DNA of 45,186 bases from Pseudomonadota bacterium (GCA_023404675.1 JAEYAW010000011.1:1-45186); one strand, 5' to 3'. Shown: positions 14,466-24,313, counted from the stretch's first letter. Notes: generated from the sequence alone by a model not told the origin. Numbers and translations are program-made.

Positions 14466-17400
14466 CACGCTGCCTCCCGCTCGCCGACGCGCTGGATCGG
14501 GTAGGTGCCGATCAGCTTGCCGATGATGGTCGCGCCGTCCGCGCCGACGGGCACGAAGAAGCGGAGCTTCCACGAGATGATCTCGCTGAAGAGGCCAAAG
14601 GCGCGCAGGCGCTCGCGCATCGCGTCGGTGAAGCCGGAGAGTTCGATGCGATCGGCGCCCATGACGCGCACGCGACGGAGTTGGAGGCCTTCGGCGAGAT
14701 CGAGGATTGTCTTGCCCTCGATGAGCGCGGCATAGGCATGGTCGGCGGACAGGTTCGTCGTTCCGACTGTCGTGGCGTTGGCGACCCATGCGGGCGACAC
14801 GCGGCGGCCGATGATCCGTTCCCCGTCATCGGTCTGGAGCCGATAGACACGGCTCGACTCGTTGGGCAGCCGCTTCCAGATCGGCAGCAGCAGGCCAGCG
14901 ACGATGTGGATCGTGGAATCGGAATAGGCTGGCACCTCCGCGATCTCGGCGTTCCAGGCGGCGGTGAACTCGGCGCGACTGGCGGCGATCCAATGGCTTT
15001 CGTCCATCATGCGGATGGAGGCGTGATGCTGCTCCATCGGCCGGATCAGCCGCACGCGGCGTTCGATCTCCCCGTCGTCGAGCATCAGCGAAGGCGCTGG
15101 AAGCTGAACCGCGGCGCGGTGGGAGCGCTCGTTGACCAGCAACTTGGCGACCGGATCGTCGAGCCAAGCCATCGCCTCCTCGGCGGTCATCGGCCGGTTG
15201 CGCTCGCGCTGTTGGATGGTCAGCAGGCTGGTTTCCGCGCCGGTGCCGGGATGGGTGTAGATGGTCTGGCGATCGGTGACGACGAAGCTCTCCGCGCGCA
15301 GCGTCTCCAGTCCGATGTCGTAGATGCCGGCGGCGATCGCGCCCTCGACCTTGGCGGTCAGAAGCTGCTCGAAGGCGGCGAACAGGACGTCCTGCAGGTC
15401 GATGGTGAGCGCGAGCAGGCGGTTGAGAAAGGTTGTGATCGGCGGGAGCTCGTCCTTGATGCCGTTGTCGTCCATCAGCTTCAGGCCGGTCGTGTCCTCG
15501 AACCGCTGGAGCGAGCACCCTTCGATCTTGCCGCGGACGATCAGGATGTAGAGCTGGCGAAGCGCATCGCGCGCATAGTGGCTCTCCAGATTGTCCTCGG
15601 GTCGGAACAGGCCCTGGCCGCCGGTCTGGCGCTGTCCGCGCGTGATCGCGCCCAGCGTGTCGAGCCGGCGCGCGATGGTCGATAGGAAGCGCTTCTCCGC
15701 CTTCACATTGGTCGCGATCGGACGGAAGAGCGGCGGCTGCGCCTGGTTGGTGCGGTGGGTGCGGCCGAGGCCTTGGATCGCGGCGTCGGCTTTCCAGCCC
15801 GGCTCAAGCAGATAGTGGACGCGAAGCCGCGTGTTCCGTGCCGACAGCTCCGCATGGTAGCTGCGGCCCGTACCGCCGGCATCGCTGAACACGAGCACGC
15901 GCTTCATGTCGTCCATGAAGGCCTGGGTCTCGGCGAGATTGGCGGACGCCGCGCGGGTCTCGACCACAAGGCGCTGTCCCTTGCGCACGATACGACGCGA
16001 GCGGCCGGTGACTTCGGCCACCACGTCCGCGCCGAAATGCTGGACGATCTGGTCGAGCGCGCCCGGCACCGGCGGAAGGCTCGCGAGTTTCTCGATCAGC
16101 TCGGTGCGGCGGGCGACCGCCTCGCGGCTCTCGACCGGCTGGCCGTCGCGAAAGACCGGACGCGAGGACATATTGCCCTCGCCGTCGCTGAAGGGCTCGT
16201 AGAGCTGCACCGGGAAGGAATGGGCGAGATAATCGAGGACATATTCGCGGGGCGTGATGTCGACGCGAATGTCATTCCACTCCTCGGTCGGAACTTCGGC
16301 CAAGCGCCGTTCCATCAGCGCCTCGCCGGTCGAGACGATCTGGATGACCGCGGAATGCCCGGCCTCCAGGTCCGCCGCGATCGAGCGGATCAACGTCGGC
16401 GTCTTCATCGATGTTAGCAGATGACCGAAGAAACGCTGCTTGGCGCTTTCGAAGGCGGAGCGCGCGGCGGATTTGGCCTGGCGGTTCAACGTCCCGGTCG
16501 AGCCGGTGATGTTGGCCGCCTGCATGGCCGCATCGAGATGGTTGTGGATGATGGCGAAGGCGCCGGCATAAGCATCGTAGATGCGCCGCTGCTCGGCGGT
16601 CAGCTCGTGCTCGACCAGCTCATATTCGACGCCGTCGAACGACAGCGATCGGGCGGTGTAGAGGCCGAGCGCGCGAAGGTCGCGGGCAAGCACCTCCATC
16701 GCCGCGACGCCGCCGGCCTCGATCGCCTCGACAAACTCGGCGCGGGTCGAGAAGGGAAAATCGTCGCCACCCCACAGACCGAGGCGCTGCGCGTAGGCAA
16801 GGTTCTGGACCGTGGTGGCGCCGGTGGCGGAGACATAGACGACGCGGGCATTGGGCAAGGCGTGCTGCAGGCGAAGCCCCGCGCGCCCTTGCTGCGAGGG
16901 CGTGACATCGCCCCGTTCTCCCTTGCCGCCGCCAGCGTTCTGCATCGCGTGCGCCTCGTCGAAAATGATCACTCCGTCGAAATCGGAGCCCAACCATTCG
17001 ACGATCTGCTTGACCCGCGAAACCTTCTCGCCGCGGTCGTCGGAACGCAGCGTGGCATAGGTTGTAAATAGGACGCCTTCCGGCAGAGCGATCGGCTTGC
17101 CCCGCGGGAAGCGCGAGAGCGGCGTGACCAGCAGGCGCTCCATGCCGAGTGCGGACCAGTCGCGCTGCGCATCCTCAATCAGCTTGTCGGATTTGGAGAT
17201 CCAGACCGCCTTGCGCCGGCCCTGCATCCAGTTGTCGAGCACGATGCTGGCCGACTCGCGCCCCTTTCCGACGCCGGTGCCGTCGCCGATGAAGAAGCCG
17301 CGGCGGAAGCGGACGACGCCGTTTGCATCATCGGCGGCGGCCGCCACGACATCGAAAGTGTCGTCGATGGTCCAGGAACCTGCGAGAAAATCGGAATGGG

Positions 17401-18778
17401 CTTCGCCCGCGAAGATCAGGGTTTCGAGCTGGGAGTCTGAGAGCGAGTCCATGATGGTCGCTGGCAGCGTCGGCCGATAGCTCGGCTTGGGCGGGGCGAC
17501 CGAGGCCATGGCGGCGGATTGCACGAGCTTGGTGGGATGGGCCTGAGAGCCGGGAATACGGATCGTCTGCAATCCGTATTGCTCGTAGATCGCGTCGCTG
17601 AGGCGGGCGCCCTCGGCCGGGGTCCAGTCGACGGTCTCATAGGCGAGCGGCACGCCCTCGGGATCGGCGAGGCCCACGCGGGTCGCCGATGTCGCCGCGG
17701 TGCGCGCGAGATAGCCGCGAACGGTGCGCGGCGTGGCGCCGGTCGGCATGACCTGAACAGCAGGCGCGACAGCCAGGCGCGGCGGCACATGCTCGGCGAT
17801 CCACGTCATCAGCGTGGCGATGTCGGGAGCGGTGCCGGGGGACGCCGGAAATGCGGATGGCTCGTCGGCCGGGATCTTGTCGATCACGGTCAGCCGGGTT
17901 TCGACGGTCGTGCCGTGCTTGGCATAGACTGAGCCATGGACGGCGGCGGTGAACACGACGCGGCCCCTCTCCTGCAGGCGGACGAAGGCGTCGCGCCAGG
18001 CCGGTATGTCGGGGCCGAAATTCGCGCCGGTGATCGCGACCAGGCGCCCGCCATCGGCGAGCCGCGCGAGCGCGGATGCGAGATGGCGATAGGCTGCGTC
18101 GGCGACACGCCCCTCGACATTGGCGAGGACCGAGAATGGCGGGTTCATCACCACGATTGTTGGGACGGTCGCCGGGTCGAGATGATCGTCGATCTGGGCT
18201 GCGTCGAAGCGGGTCACGGGAATGGCCGGAAAGAGGGAGGAGATGAGTGCGGCCCGGGTTTCGGCGAGTTCGTTGAGGACAAGCGTGCCGCCGGCGATCT
18301 CGGCGAGGATGGCGAGCAGGCCGGTGCCGGCCGATGGTTCGAGCACGCGATCGGCGGGTGTGATGGCGGCCGCAGTGATCGCGGCCAGGCCGAGCGGGAT
18401 CGGCGTCGAGAATTGCTGGAAGGCCTGCGCCTCCTCGGAGCGGCGCGTGTGGGTGGGCAGAAGTCCCGCGATCTTGCCGAACAGAGGAACCGCCGCAGCC
18501 GGAGACCCGGCTTTGCGCAAAAGCGCCTTTCCGTATTTGCGGAGCATGAGGACGGTTGCGGCTTCGCAGGCGTCATAGGCGTCCTTCCAGTCCCAGGCGC
18601 CGGCAGTATCGGACGCGCCGAAGGCGGTCTCCATGGCGGTGCGCAAGACCGCGGCGTCGATGCGCTCGCCGCGCTCGATGTGAGGAAGGAGGAGAAGTGC
18701 CGCGGCATGGATGGCGGCAGCGTCGGTCGGCTGATCGGCGGCGGTCGGCAGCGCCGCCGCAAGGGTGTGAGCATTCAT
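14465..18778 (-). CDS. Strawberry-notch-type helicase fused to N6-adenine methylase-like domain
   Basis: 1,437-residue protein. Residues ~120-300 form a methyltransferase fold with SAM motif LEPSAGTG (146-153) and the catalytic tetrapeptide NPPF (212-215), as in N6-adenine methylases. From about residue 430 it is an SF2 helicase of the strawberry-notch family: GDGTGVGKGRE (Walker A, ~498-508), FDEAHAMQN (DEAH), VYVSATGAT (motif III), and RVLVFSDAGGTGRSYHA with GLGRTHRTNQ (motif VI). ATG 18778 has GAGGA upstream and follows a structured leader. Common on large alphaproteobacterial elements; proposed to modify and protect or remodel incoming DNA, function not demonstrated. Confidence 0.9.
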   Translation of the reverse strand: MNAHTLAAALPTAADQPTDAAAIHAAALLLLPHIERGERIDAAVLRTAMETAFGASDTAGAWDWKDAYDACEAATVLMLRKYGKALLRKAGSPAAAVPLFGKIAGLLPTHTRRSEEAQAFQQFSTPIPLGLAAITAAAITPADRVLEPSAGTGLLAILAEIAGGTLVLNELAETRAALISSLFPAIPVTRFDAAQIDDHLDPATVPTIVVMNPPFSVLANVEGRVADAAYRHLASALARLADGGRLVAITGANFGPDIPAWRDAFVRLQERGRVVFTAAVHGSVYAKHGTTVETRLTVIDKIPADEPSAFPASPGTAPDIATLMTWIAEHVPPRLAVAPAVQVMPTGATPRTVRGYLARTAATSATRVGLADPEGVPLAYETVDWTPAEGARLSDAIYEQYGLQTIRIPGSQAHPTKLVQSAAMASVAPPKPSYRPTLPATIMDSLSDSQLETLIFAGEAHSDFLAGSWTIDDTFDVVAAAADDANGVVRFRRGFFIGDGTGVGKGRESASIVLDNWMQGRRKAVWISKSDKLIEDAQRDWSALGMERLLVTPLSRFPRGKPIALPEGVLFTTYATLRSDDRGEKVSRVKQIVEWLGSDFDGVIIFDEAHAMQNAGGGKGERGDVTPSQQGRAGLRLQHALPNARVVYVSATGATTVQNLAYAQRLGLWGGDDFPFSTRAEFVEAIEAGGVAAMEVLARDLRALGLYTARSLSFDGVEYELVEHELTAEQRRIYDAYAGAFAIIHNHLDAAMQAANITGSTGTLNRQAKSAARSAFESAKQRFFGHLLTSMKTPTLIRSIAADLEAGHSAVIQIVSTGEALMERRLAEVPTEEWNDIRVDITPREYVLDYLAHSFPVQLYEPFSDGEGNMSSRPVFRDGQPVESREAVARRTELIEKLASLPPVPGALDQIVQHFGADVVAEVTGRSRRIVRKGQRLVVETRAASANLAETQAFMDDMKRVLVFSDAGGTGRSYHAELSARNTRLRVHYLLEPGWKADAAIQGLGRTHRTNQAQPPLFRPIATNVKAEKRFLSTIARRLDTLGAITRGQRQTGGQGLFRPEDNLESHYARDALRQLYILIVRGKIEGCSLQRFEDTTGLKLMDDNGIKDELPPITTFLNRLLALTIDLQDVLFAAFEQLLTAKVEGAIAAGIYDIGLETLRAESFVVTDRQTIYTHPGTGAETSLLTIQQRERNRPMTAEEAMAWLDDPVAKLLVNERSHRAAVQLPAPSLMLDDGEIERRVRLIRPMEQHHASIRMMDESHWIAASRAEFTAAWNAEIAEVPAYSDSTIHIVAGLLLPIWKRLPNESSRVYRLQTDDGERIIGRRVSPAWVANATTVGTTNLSADHAYAALIEGKTILDLAEGLQLRRVRVMGADRIELSGFTDAMRERLRAFGLFSEIISWKLRFFVPVGADGATIIGKLIGTYPIQRVGEREAA

Positions 18779-18890
18779 GGGAGACGTCCTCGGGAGAGCG
18801 GAGCGGGAAAGCCCGCCGGCGCTCTCTCTCGGACCGGACGGGCTCAAACCCGTCCCGGCCTTCCTCTCGCTCTCAAGGGGCGCGGCCCGG
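18779..18890 (-). ncRNA. Structured 5' leader of the methylase-helicase gene (possible radC-type RNA, divergent)
   Basis: On the minus strand the leader has a CG-rich hairpin GGACGGGTTTGAGCCCGTCC followed by GAGAGAGAGCGCC and a second hairpin GGCGGGCTTTCCCGC, ending with the Shine-Dalgarno. It shares the order GAGAG-rich box, GACGGGTTT, GAGAGAGAG with the parB and DUF932 leaders, and aligns further with the leader at 19342-19440. Assignment to the radC RNA class is a suggestion from gene context. Confidence 0.45.
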
Positions 18891-18927
18891 CCGCGCCATC
18901 AAGCGACAGACAATGGTCTCGATGATG

Positions 18928-19341
18928 TCAGGCACCATCGCCGCCATCGATCACCTCGGCGAGCCAACCGTTGGTATAGATCCACGCCACAGTTTCGCCG
19001 GTCGCGAGATCGAGGACATGCGCGCCGCCACCGAAGCCATCGAGACGCGGCCGGGAGCAGGTGTTGGCGTACTGAAAGCCCCATCGGCCGGTGAGGTGGA
19101 ATTCGGCGGCGCAGCGTATGACGAACTGGATCAGCCGTTCGGGATCGCCGGTGACATCGTCGCGCATCCAGAGTTTGGAGCCGCCATGCTCGGGCTGGAT
19201 GGACAGGAGGAAGCCATCGGACGGCGGTTCCTCGGATGCTCCGTCCTCGGACAGTTGGTTGTAGAGATCGAGCGCGCGGGCTGCGGTCTCGGGCGTGCCG
19301 ACATCGAGCAGGCATGAGAAATGGGTGAAATAGTCGGCCAT
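18928..19341 (-). CDS. Uncharacterised 137-residue ICE protein
   Basis: MADYFTHFSCLLDVGTPETAARALDLYNQL ... HVLDLATGETVAWIYTNGWLAEVI. The family is not one I can name; the Trp-rich C-terminus with a 'LDL-TGE---W--T--WL' rhythm and DGFLLSIQPEHGGSKLWM suggest an alpha/beta protein that recurs in this ICE class. Start 19341 has GGGAG eight bases upstream. It lies between the ParB gene and the methylase-helicase on the same strand and has a leader similar to theirs, so the three are probably regulated together. No membrane segment or catalytic motif is visible. Confidence 0.8.
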   Translation of the reverse strand: MADYFTHFSCLLDVGTPETAARALDLYNQLSEDGASEEPPSDGFLLSIQPEHGGSKLWMRDDVTGDPERLIQFVIRCAAEFHLTGRWGFQYANTCSRPRLDGFGGGAHVLDLATGETVAWIYTNGWLAEVIDGGDGA

Positions 19342-19440
19342 GAGGCCACTCCCGGAGAGCAGGGAACGGGAGAGCCGGCAGGCGCTCTCTCCTCCATGTC
19401 CGGCTCGCCACGTCCGGGCCAAACTCTCCCTCTCGATCGG
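19342..19440 (-). ncRNA. Structured 5' leader of the 137-residue protein gene, related to the 18779-18890 leader
   Basis: Shares with the methylase-helicase leader the ordered elements GAGAG(G)GAGAG, GGCC(C)GGACG, GGAGAGAGCGCC, GCCGGCT-TCCCG and GCTCTCC just before the Shine-Dalgarno. Conservation upstream of unrelated coding sequences points to a shared regulatory RNA or binding site. Confidence 0.4.
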
Positions 19441-19448
19441 CGCGCATG

Positions 19449-19482
19449 AAAAAAGCCCGACGCCCCCGAAGGGACGCCGGGC
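19449..19482 (-). terminator. Intrinsic terminator after parB
   Basis: On the minus strand GCCCGGCGTCCC-TTCG-GGGGCGTCGGGC is a long GC-rich stem with a UUCG loop, followed by six T (19454-19449). It begins about 25 bp after the parB stop. This is the clearest intrinsic terminator in the window. Confidence 0.88.
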
Positions 19483-19507
19483 TCGTCAAGTCAGATGAGG
19501 ACCGCCG

Positions 19508-21646
19508 TCACTCCGCGGCGGCGAGGTGCCGTTCCTCCTCATCATCGGTGTTGGTCTCCTCGTCATCGCCGTCGAGGAAGTCCGGCAACGCCTCGTCGCC
19601 CTCGCCAGAGTCCGCCTCGGTGCTTTCGGCATCGGCGCCGGAATTGCGCAGCGGTTCGGGCAGCCAGCCCGTCTCGGCGAGGAGACGTTCGGCTTCGGTC
19701 GCCATGTCGCCCTTCTTCAGATGTGCGATGAGTTGGGCGGCGCGCTCGCCGGCGCCTTCACGCACCGCTTCGAGGATGCGGGGCTTGGTGACGCGGCCGA
19801 GATAGTTGGCGACGGTCGGCCGCCACCCGGCTTCGGCCATGTCGAGCCCGACCGCCAGCGACAGGCGATCGGCTTCGGCGATGCGCTGTTCGACACTATG
19901 CGCCGAGACACGGCCACCGTAGCGATCGGCCCGCTCATAAAGCGCATTGACGCCGAACGAAGCGCAATGGGCGAAGAGTTCGGCCTGTTCGGGGCCAGTC
20001 AGTGCGGCCAGCCCATCCCAGAGATCAGCGACTTTGGCCGGGAGCCGTTTGCGCCAGCTATCGTGCCGGGCCTCGATCGCCTTGGCATAGACGCTGTCAC
20101 GAAGCCCTTCGGGCTGCGAATGGAAGGTCGTGCCCCGCACGCTGACCTCCATCGCGAAGCCGTACTGGCTGCCGCCGTAGAACACGTCCTGGCAGAACTT
20201 GTGCAGGACGGCGACGAAGGCGACCGAGGGATCGGTGGCGAGCTTGTCGCGGAGCGCGAGGGTGCGATCGGCGGTCAGCTCCGTGATCAGTCGATCGGGG
20301 AGCGGCTTGATCGTGTCGTCCTCGTCCTCCTCCTCGGGCTCGGCAGGTTTGCCGCAGATGGTGATGACCGCGCGCTGGACCGAAGGCGACGCCGGATAGT
20401 CAGCGTCATCGTCGCCGCCATCCTGCTCTTCACCCTCGCCATCGCCCGCCTGGTTGGCGATCTCGTCCTCGGGTCGGACATAGCCGCGGTCGATCGACAG
20501 CGTGCCGTCGGCGTCCAGGCTGACGAAGACCCCGGCGATCGCGATGTCGGCGGGTTCGTAGTGGACCGGCCGCTCGTCGAAGCTGGCGAGCGCGGTTTCG
20601 ATTTCGCCAAGGCGCTGATCGATCTCGTCCGGCAACTCGTCGGCGTTCTCATATTCGGCCTCCAGCTTGGCGCACTCGGCGTTGAGCGCCTCGATGGTCG
20701 CCTGTTCGTCAGCCGTCAGGTCGAGCGGCGTGCCCACGATCTCGCGCAGGCCGTGGGTGGCGCCATAGGGGAAGCTCATCGCCACCTCGATCCATTTCCA
20801 GCCTTCGCCGGCGATCGCTTCGGCGGAGGCTTTCAGCTTGTCGGCGACCAGGCGATCGAGCAGCGCAGGATCCTGCAGCCAGCCGCCGTCGTCATCCTGG
20901 AAGAGATCGCGCAGCACGCAGCCGCCGTTGGTTTCATAGGCATCGATGCCGACGAATACGGCCCGCTTGTCGGATGCGCGGACGGCGGTCTCGGTCAGCA
21001 TGCGCCGGATCTGGTAGGGTTCCCTCTGCCAGCTATTGCGAACCGACTCCCAGACCTGCTCCTGACGCGCATGATCGTTGGTGACGGTGAAGGCCATGAG
21101 CTGTTCGAGCGTGATGCCGTCCTCGGCATAGATATCGAGCAATGACGGCGAGACGGCCGCGAGGCGAAGCCGCTGCTTCACGACCTGGACGGACGCGAAG
21201 AATGCAGCCGCAATCGCCTCCTCGGTCATGCCCTTCTCGCGCATCGCCTGGAACGCGCGGAACTGGTCGAGAGGATGCAGCGGGGCGCGTTCGATATTCT
21301 CGGCCAGCGACACCTCGTCGACGAGGATGTCGGCATTGGCGTCCGACACCACGCACGGCACCTTGGAGGTCTTGGTGAGGCGCTTCTGCTTGACGAGGAG
21401 CTGCAGCGCGCGGAAGCGACGCCCGCCCGCCGGCACTTCGTACATGCCGGTTTCCTGGCCGTCGGCATCGAGCACCGGCCGGACGTGGAGGGACTGGATG
21501 AGACCGCGCCGGGTGATCGACTCGGCCAGCTCGTCGATCGAGACGCCAGCCTTGACGCGGCGGACGTTCGACTGGCTCAGCACCAGCTTGTTGAAGGGGA
21601 TGTCCTGCGCCGACGACAGGGTGATCTTCTGAATGGCAGTTGCCAT
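19508..21646 (-). CDS. parB: Large ParB/RepB/Spo0J-family protein
   Basis: 712-residue protein. The N-terminal ParB/Srx-like domain has LVLSQSNVRR, a GGRRFRAL box (74-81) and the ENIERAPLHPLDQFRAF motif (116-132), followed by the HTH region MTEEAIAAAFFASVQVVKQRLRLAAVSP. The long remainder includes acidic low-complexity stretches (EGEEQDGGDDDAD; EPEEEDEDD; a Glu/Asp-rich end). It is much longer than chromosomal ParB (~300) and resembles the big ParB-like proteins of alphaproteobacterial plasmids and ICEs. The gene is not linked to the parA at 5896-6534. A radC-type leader precedes it and a strong terminator follows. Partition versus CTPase-regulator function is open. Confidence 0.88.
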   Translation of the reverse strand: MATAIQKITLSSAQDIPFNKLVLSQSNVRRVKAGVSIDELAESITRRGLIQSLHVRPVLDADGQETGMYEVPAGGRRFRALQLLVKQKRLTKTSKVPCVVSDANADILVDEVSLAENIERAPLHPLDQFRAFQAMREKGMTEEAIAAAFFASVQVVKQRLRLAAVSPSLLDIYAEDGITLEQLMAFTVTNDHARQEQVWESVRNSWQREPYQIRRMLTETAVRASDKRAVFVGIDAYETNGGCVLRDLFQDDDGGWLQDPALLDRLVADKLKASAEAIAGEGWKWIEVAMSFPYGATHGLREIVGTPLDLTADEQATIEALNAECAKLEAEYENADELPDEIDQRLGEIETALASFDERPVHYEPADIAIAGVFVSLDADGTLSIDRGYVRPEDEIANQAGDGEGEEQDGGDDDADYPASPSVQRAVITICGKPAEPEEEDEDDTIKPLPDRLITELTADRTLALRDKLATDPSVAFVAVLHKFCQDVFYGGSQYGFAMEVSVRGTTFHSQPEGLRDSVYAKAIEARHDSWRKRLPAKVADLWDGLAALTGPEQAELFAHCASFGVNALYERADRYGGRVSAHSVEQRIAEADRLSLAVGLDMAEAGWRPTVANYLGRVTKPRILEAVREGAGERAAQLIAHLKKGDMATEAERLLAETGWLPEPLRNSGADAESTEADSGEGDEALPDFLDGDDEETNTDDEEERHLAAAE

Positions 21647-21660
21647 GAGACTTACTCCGC

Positions 21661-21740
21661 GACGGGCGCCGAAAGCCTCTCTCTCGACCCTAAACCCGTC
21701 ACGAAGCGAAGCACCGCCCTCTCACTCTAGGAGGGCAGCG
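21661..21740 (-). ncRNA. Structured 5' leader of parB (possible radC RNA motif)
   Basis: Aligns without gaps over 80 bp with the DUF932 leader (24314-24393): TAGAGTGAGAG is identical, and the last 42 bp match at 38 positions. GACGGG (21700-21695) can pair with CCCGTC (21666-21661) around a loop containing GAGAGAG; the SD GCGGAG follows directly, 8 bp from the ATG. The radC RNA class occurs upstream of ParB-like, methylase, antirestriction and radC genes, the same kinds of genes as here. Confidence 0.6.
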
Positions 21741-21833
21741 ACACCATCAAACGCCATCGGTAAGGTCACTGCCAGAACCGGCGATGATCCCGCGCCAGTC
21801 CTTCGTATTCGCCCATGACGGCTTGATGCCGCC

Positions 21834-22953
21834 CTAGAAATTCGAGCGCGGTTCGATGCCGAGGAAGCGGATCATGTTGTCGGGCGCGACGAAGTTGACA
21901 CCCGAACCCAAGCTGCGGTCGCCTGTTGCGACGAGGCGGCGGAAAATCGCTACCTTGTCAGGATGCATGGGGGCGCCGCCCCACACAGCGTCCTGTACAT
22001 ATCGCGCGATGAAACCGGCGAGGACGTCGGCGACCTGAATGCCGATAGAATCGTGCGATCGCTGGAATTGCAGGTCGGCCGCCTGCGAGAATTCGAAGTC
22101 GGCCGTCTGCAGGGGCAATTTCACGCCAAGCTGCGCCAGGTCCTCTGCGAGCTTCTTGTTGTGCAGAAGAATGTCTCCGAACTGCAATTGCTCGTCGTGG
22201 AACAGCGTCACGCCGGAAACCTGCTTTCGCGCGAAGCGATTGATCCGGGCGTAGATGTTGGTGAACGATGTCAGGTTCGGCAGAACCCAGAGCAGCTTCC
22301 CGGCGGGATTCTTGTCGGGAATCGGTAATGCCCGCTCGACGGCCTTGGCTTTCGGCAGCTTGCGGAAGTCCTTCAAGCTGTCGCGCGCAAAACGGATGAT
22401 CCCCGCCGCCACGTCAGTAGGCGGAACTCCGCTTCCCTGCGCCCACCGAATTATTTGCTTGTAAAGTTCGCGTATTTCCGCGTGGTCTCTGCTTTGGCAA
22501 CATGCGGCAAAGGCGTGAGCCAGCTCGGGAGGTGCATATAGCGCCATGTAGTTCGCCATAACGCCCTTCATCCAAAGGGCGCCAGGTTGAGTGTCACATT
22601 CCCCCACATAGGGCACCACCATTCGCTCGATGATGTTCACGACAACGAAGAAGTGCTTGTCGACAAGCTCGATAAAGATTGGGGCGCGGCGCGTCTCAAG
22701 GAGGTCCAGAAGATCAAAGATGAAGCGCGGCTTGTCATAAGCCTGTTTTGATTTGAGCTCCGACGACTGGATGCGGTGCGCCTTTTTTTAGTGCGCCCAA
22801 TTTATCGGTGAAGTCCTGGTCGAGCGTGCAGCCGAATGCAGCCAAGGCGAACATGCGCTGTTCGACGAAGTAGGAGTCGATTTTGACCGTGCTCAGGTCG
22901 CCGGTATTGCCGCTTTCATCGATGTAATATTCCGCAGGCGCCTGCTCTAGCAT
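21834..22953 (-). pseudogene. DUF3800 protein gene split by a one-base frameshift in an A7 run
   Basis: The 5' frame from ATG 22953 reads MLEQAPAEYYIDESGNTG..., the N-terminal DxE signature of DUF3800 (RNase H-like fold). It stays in frame to the A7 run at 22789-22783 and ends at 22735. Reading six A instead of seven gives LGALKKAHRIQSSELKS... and runs on through IIERMVVPYVG and the C-terminal motif IGIQVADVLAG to the stop at 21834, making ~372 residues. The gene is broken by one extra base, unless polymerase slippage on the A7 run or a sequencing error restores it. The intact 3' part alone (21834-22640) lacks the first acidic residues. Confidence 0.8.
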
Positions 22954-23064
22954 TCTGTATCCAGTCGCTCGTTTGGCGATTGTGCTCCATGCCGCACCAC
23001 TGAATAGGTGACCTGGATCTGGGCCACAAGACAGCCCGGAAACAGTATGGCTAGGGGACGCAAA

Positions 23065-23094
23065 GCCGGAGACACGGACAACCGCATCTCCGGC
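23065..23094 (-). terminator. Hairpin terminator after the DUF932 gene
   Basis: GCCGGAGA (23065-23072) pairs perfectly with TCTCCGGC (23087-23094) around a 14-nt loop; on the minus strand the stem is followed by TTTGCG. It starts 10 bp after the DUF932 stop at 23105. The T run is short, so efficiency is uncertain. Confidence 0.55.
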
Positions 23095-23104
23095 ATTGCG
23101 GGGA

Positions 23105-24298
23105 TCAGGCGGCGCGATCGAGCAGCTTCTTGGCCTTGCCTTCGAGCTCGAGCCGCGCGTCCTGGTGGGGCTTGTCGCGCGCGACGGCGGTGATGCCCTG
23201 GACGAAATCGAAGATGCTTTCCGGCGGGCGGCCTTCCTCGGCCAGCACCGCGTCGATGATTTTGCCCGTCTCGGCTTTCGAGAAGCCGCGGCGGCGCAGG
23301 AATTCGGTGCGCTCTTCGTCCTTGTGCGCGACGATGCGTTCGCGCGCCGCCTTGATGCCGGTGATGAACGGCTGCGGTGAGGAGTCCGCGAAGCTGAGCA
23401 AGGCCGGCGCCGCCTCATGGGCGAAGCGCGAAGCGGCGTATTTGGAATGGCGGATGGAGATCTCCTCGAAATCTTCGACGCCCCACAAATTGCGATTCTG
23501 GCACACGGCCCTGAGATAGAAGGACGCGATACCAAGGGTCTTGGCGCCCACTTCGCTGTTCCAGGCATAGAAGCCCCTGAAATAGAGATCGGGCGATCCA
23601 TCCGCGAGCTTGCCGGCTTCGATCGGATTCAGATCGTCGACGAGGAAAAGGAAGACGTCGCGATCGGAAGCGTAGAGCGTCGTGGTGTCCTTGGTGATGT
23701 CGACGCGCGGATTATAGACGCCGGTCGACCAGTCGAGGACACCGGGCACTTTCCAACGGGTGTCGCCGGTGCCGTTGCCGGCGATGCGCTGCACGGCTTC
23801 GACCAGCTCGTGGTCGTAGATCCGGCCGTAGTCGGGGCCGGTCACGGCGCGCAGCTCGACGCGGCCGTCGTCGGTCTCGAGGGTCTTGATCTGCTCGGCG
23901 CGGTGGGCGGTCAGCCCATATTGCAGGTTGATGCCGGCGAGCGCGGCGGGGAGCTGCCGCAGATAGGCGGCCGGCGCGCCGACCTGGCTCGCGAGCTGAC
24001 CGAAACTCCAGTGCGTCGGAGCGATGGGCTTGTCGGCGCCTGGTAGGATCAGGGCAAGCCGTTCGGGATCGGTGCGGCTGGCTTCGACATGGATAAGCGC
24101 GGATTCGACAACGCGCGTTCGGCTGCGCTCGGTGCGCTCGCGGACGGTCCGGCCGAGTTCGGCGAGCGAGAGATAGCGCTCGTCGTCGGGTCGCGAGAAC
24201 CACTCCGAGGAAACCCGACCGATGCGCTCGCCGCGGTTGATGTCCACCTTCCAGCCGCCACTCACGTCGCGCCGGGCATCGAGAACCTGCATGTTCAT
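23105..24298 (-). CDS. DUF932 family protein
   Basis: 397-residue DUF932 protein, a family common on phages, plasmids and ICEs: THWSFGQLASQVGAPAAYLRQLPAALAGINLQ, YGRIYDHELVEAVQRI, ASDRDVFLFLVDDLNPIEAG and GFYAWNSEVGAKTLGIASFYLRAVCQNRNLWG are the conserved blocks. Start choice: ATG 24298 has GGAG 11 bases upstream, directly after the leader hairpin, the same layout as parB; ATG 24313 would sit inside the hairpin's edge with no Shine-Dalgarno. Cellular role is unknown. Confidence 0.88.
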   Translation of the reverse strand: MNMQVLDARRDVSGGWKVDINRGERIGRVSSEWFSRPDDERYLSLAELGRTVRERTERSRTRVVESALIHVEASRTDPERLALILPGADKPIAPTHWSFGQLASQVGAPAAYLRQLPAALAGINLQYGLTAHRAEQIKTLETDDGRVELRAVTGPDYGRIYDHELVEAVQRIAGNGTGDTRWKVPGVLDWSTGVYNPRVDITKDTTTLYASDRDVFLFLVDDLNPIEAGKLADGSPDLYFRGFYAWNSEVGAKTLGIASFYLRAVCQNRNLWGVEDFEEISIRHSKYAASRFAHEAAPALLSFADSSPQPFITGIKAARERIVAHKDEERTEFLRRRGFSKAETGKIIDAVLAEEGRPPESIFDFVQGITAVARDKPHQDARLELEGKAKKLLDRAA

Positions 24299-24313
24299 GG
24301 GATCAAACTCCAT

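Noticed and set aside
14447..15685. 412-codon plus-strand open frame
   Set aside because: Antisense to the methylase-helicase C-terminus; no motif.
19526..21145. 539-codon plus-strand open frame
   Set aside because: Lies wholly antisense to parB, whose motifs are clear; no ribosome binding site or family resemblance.
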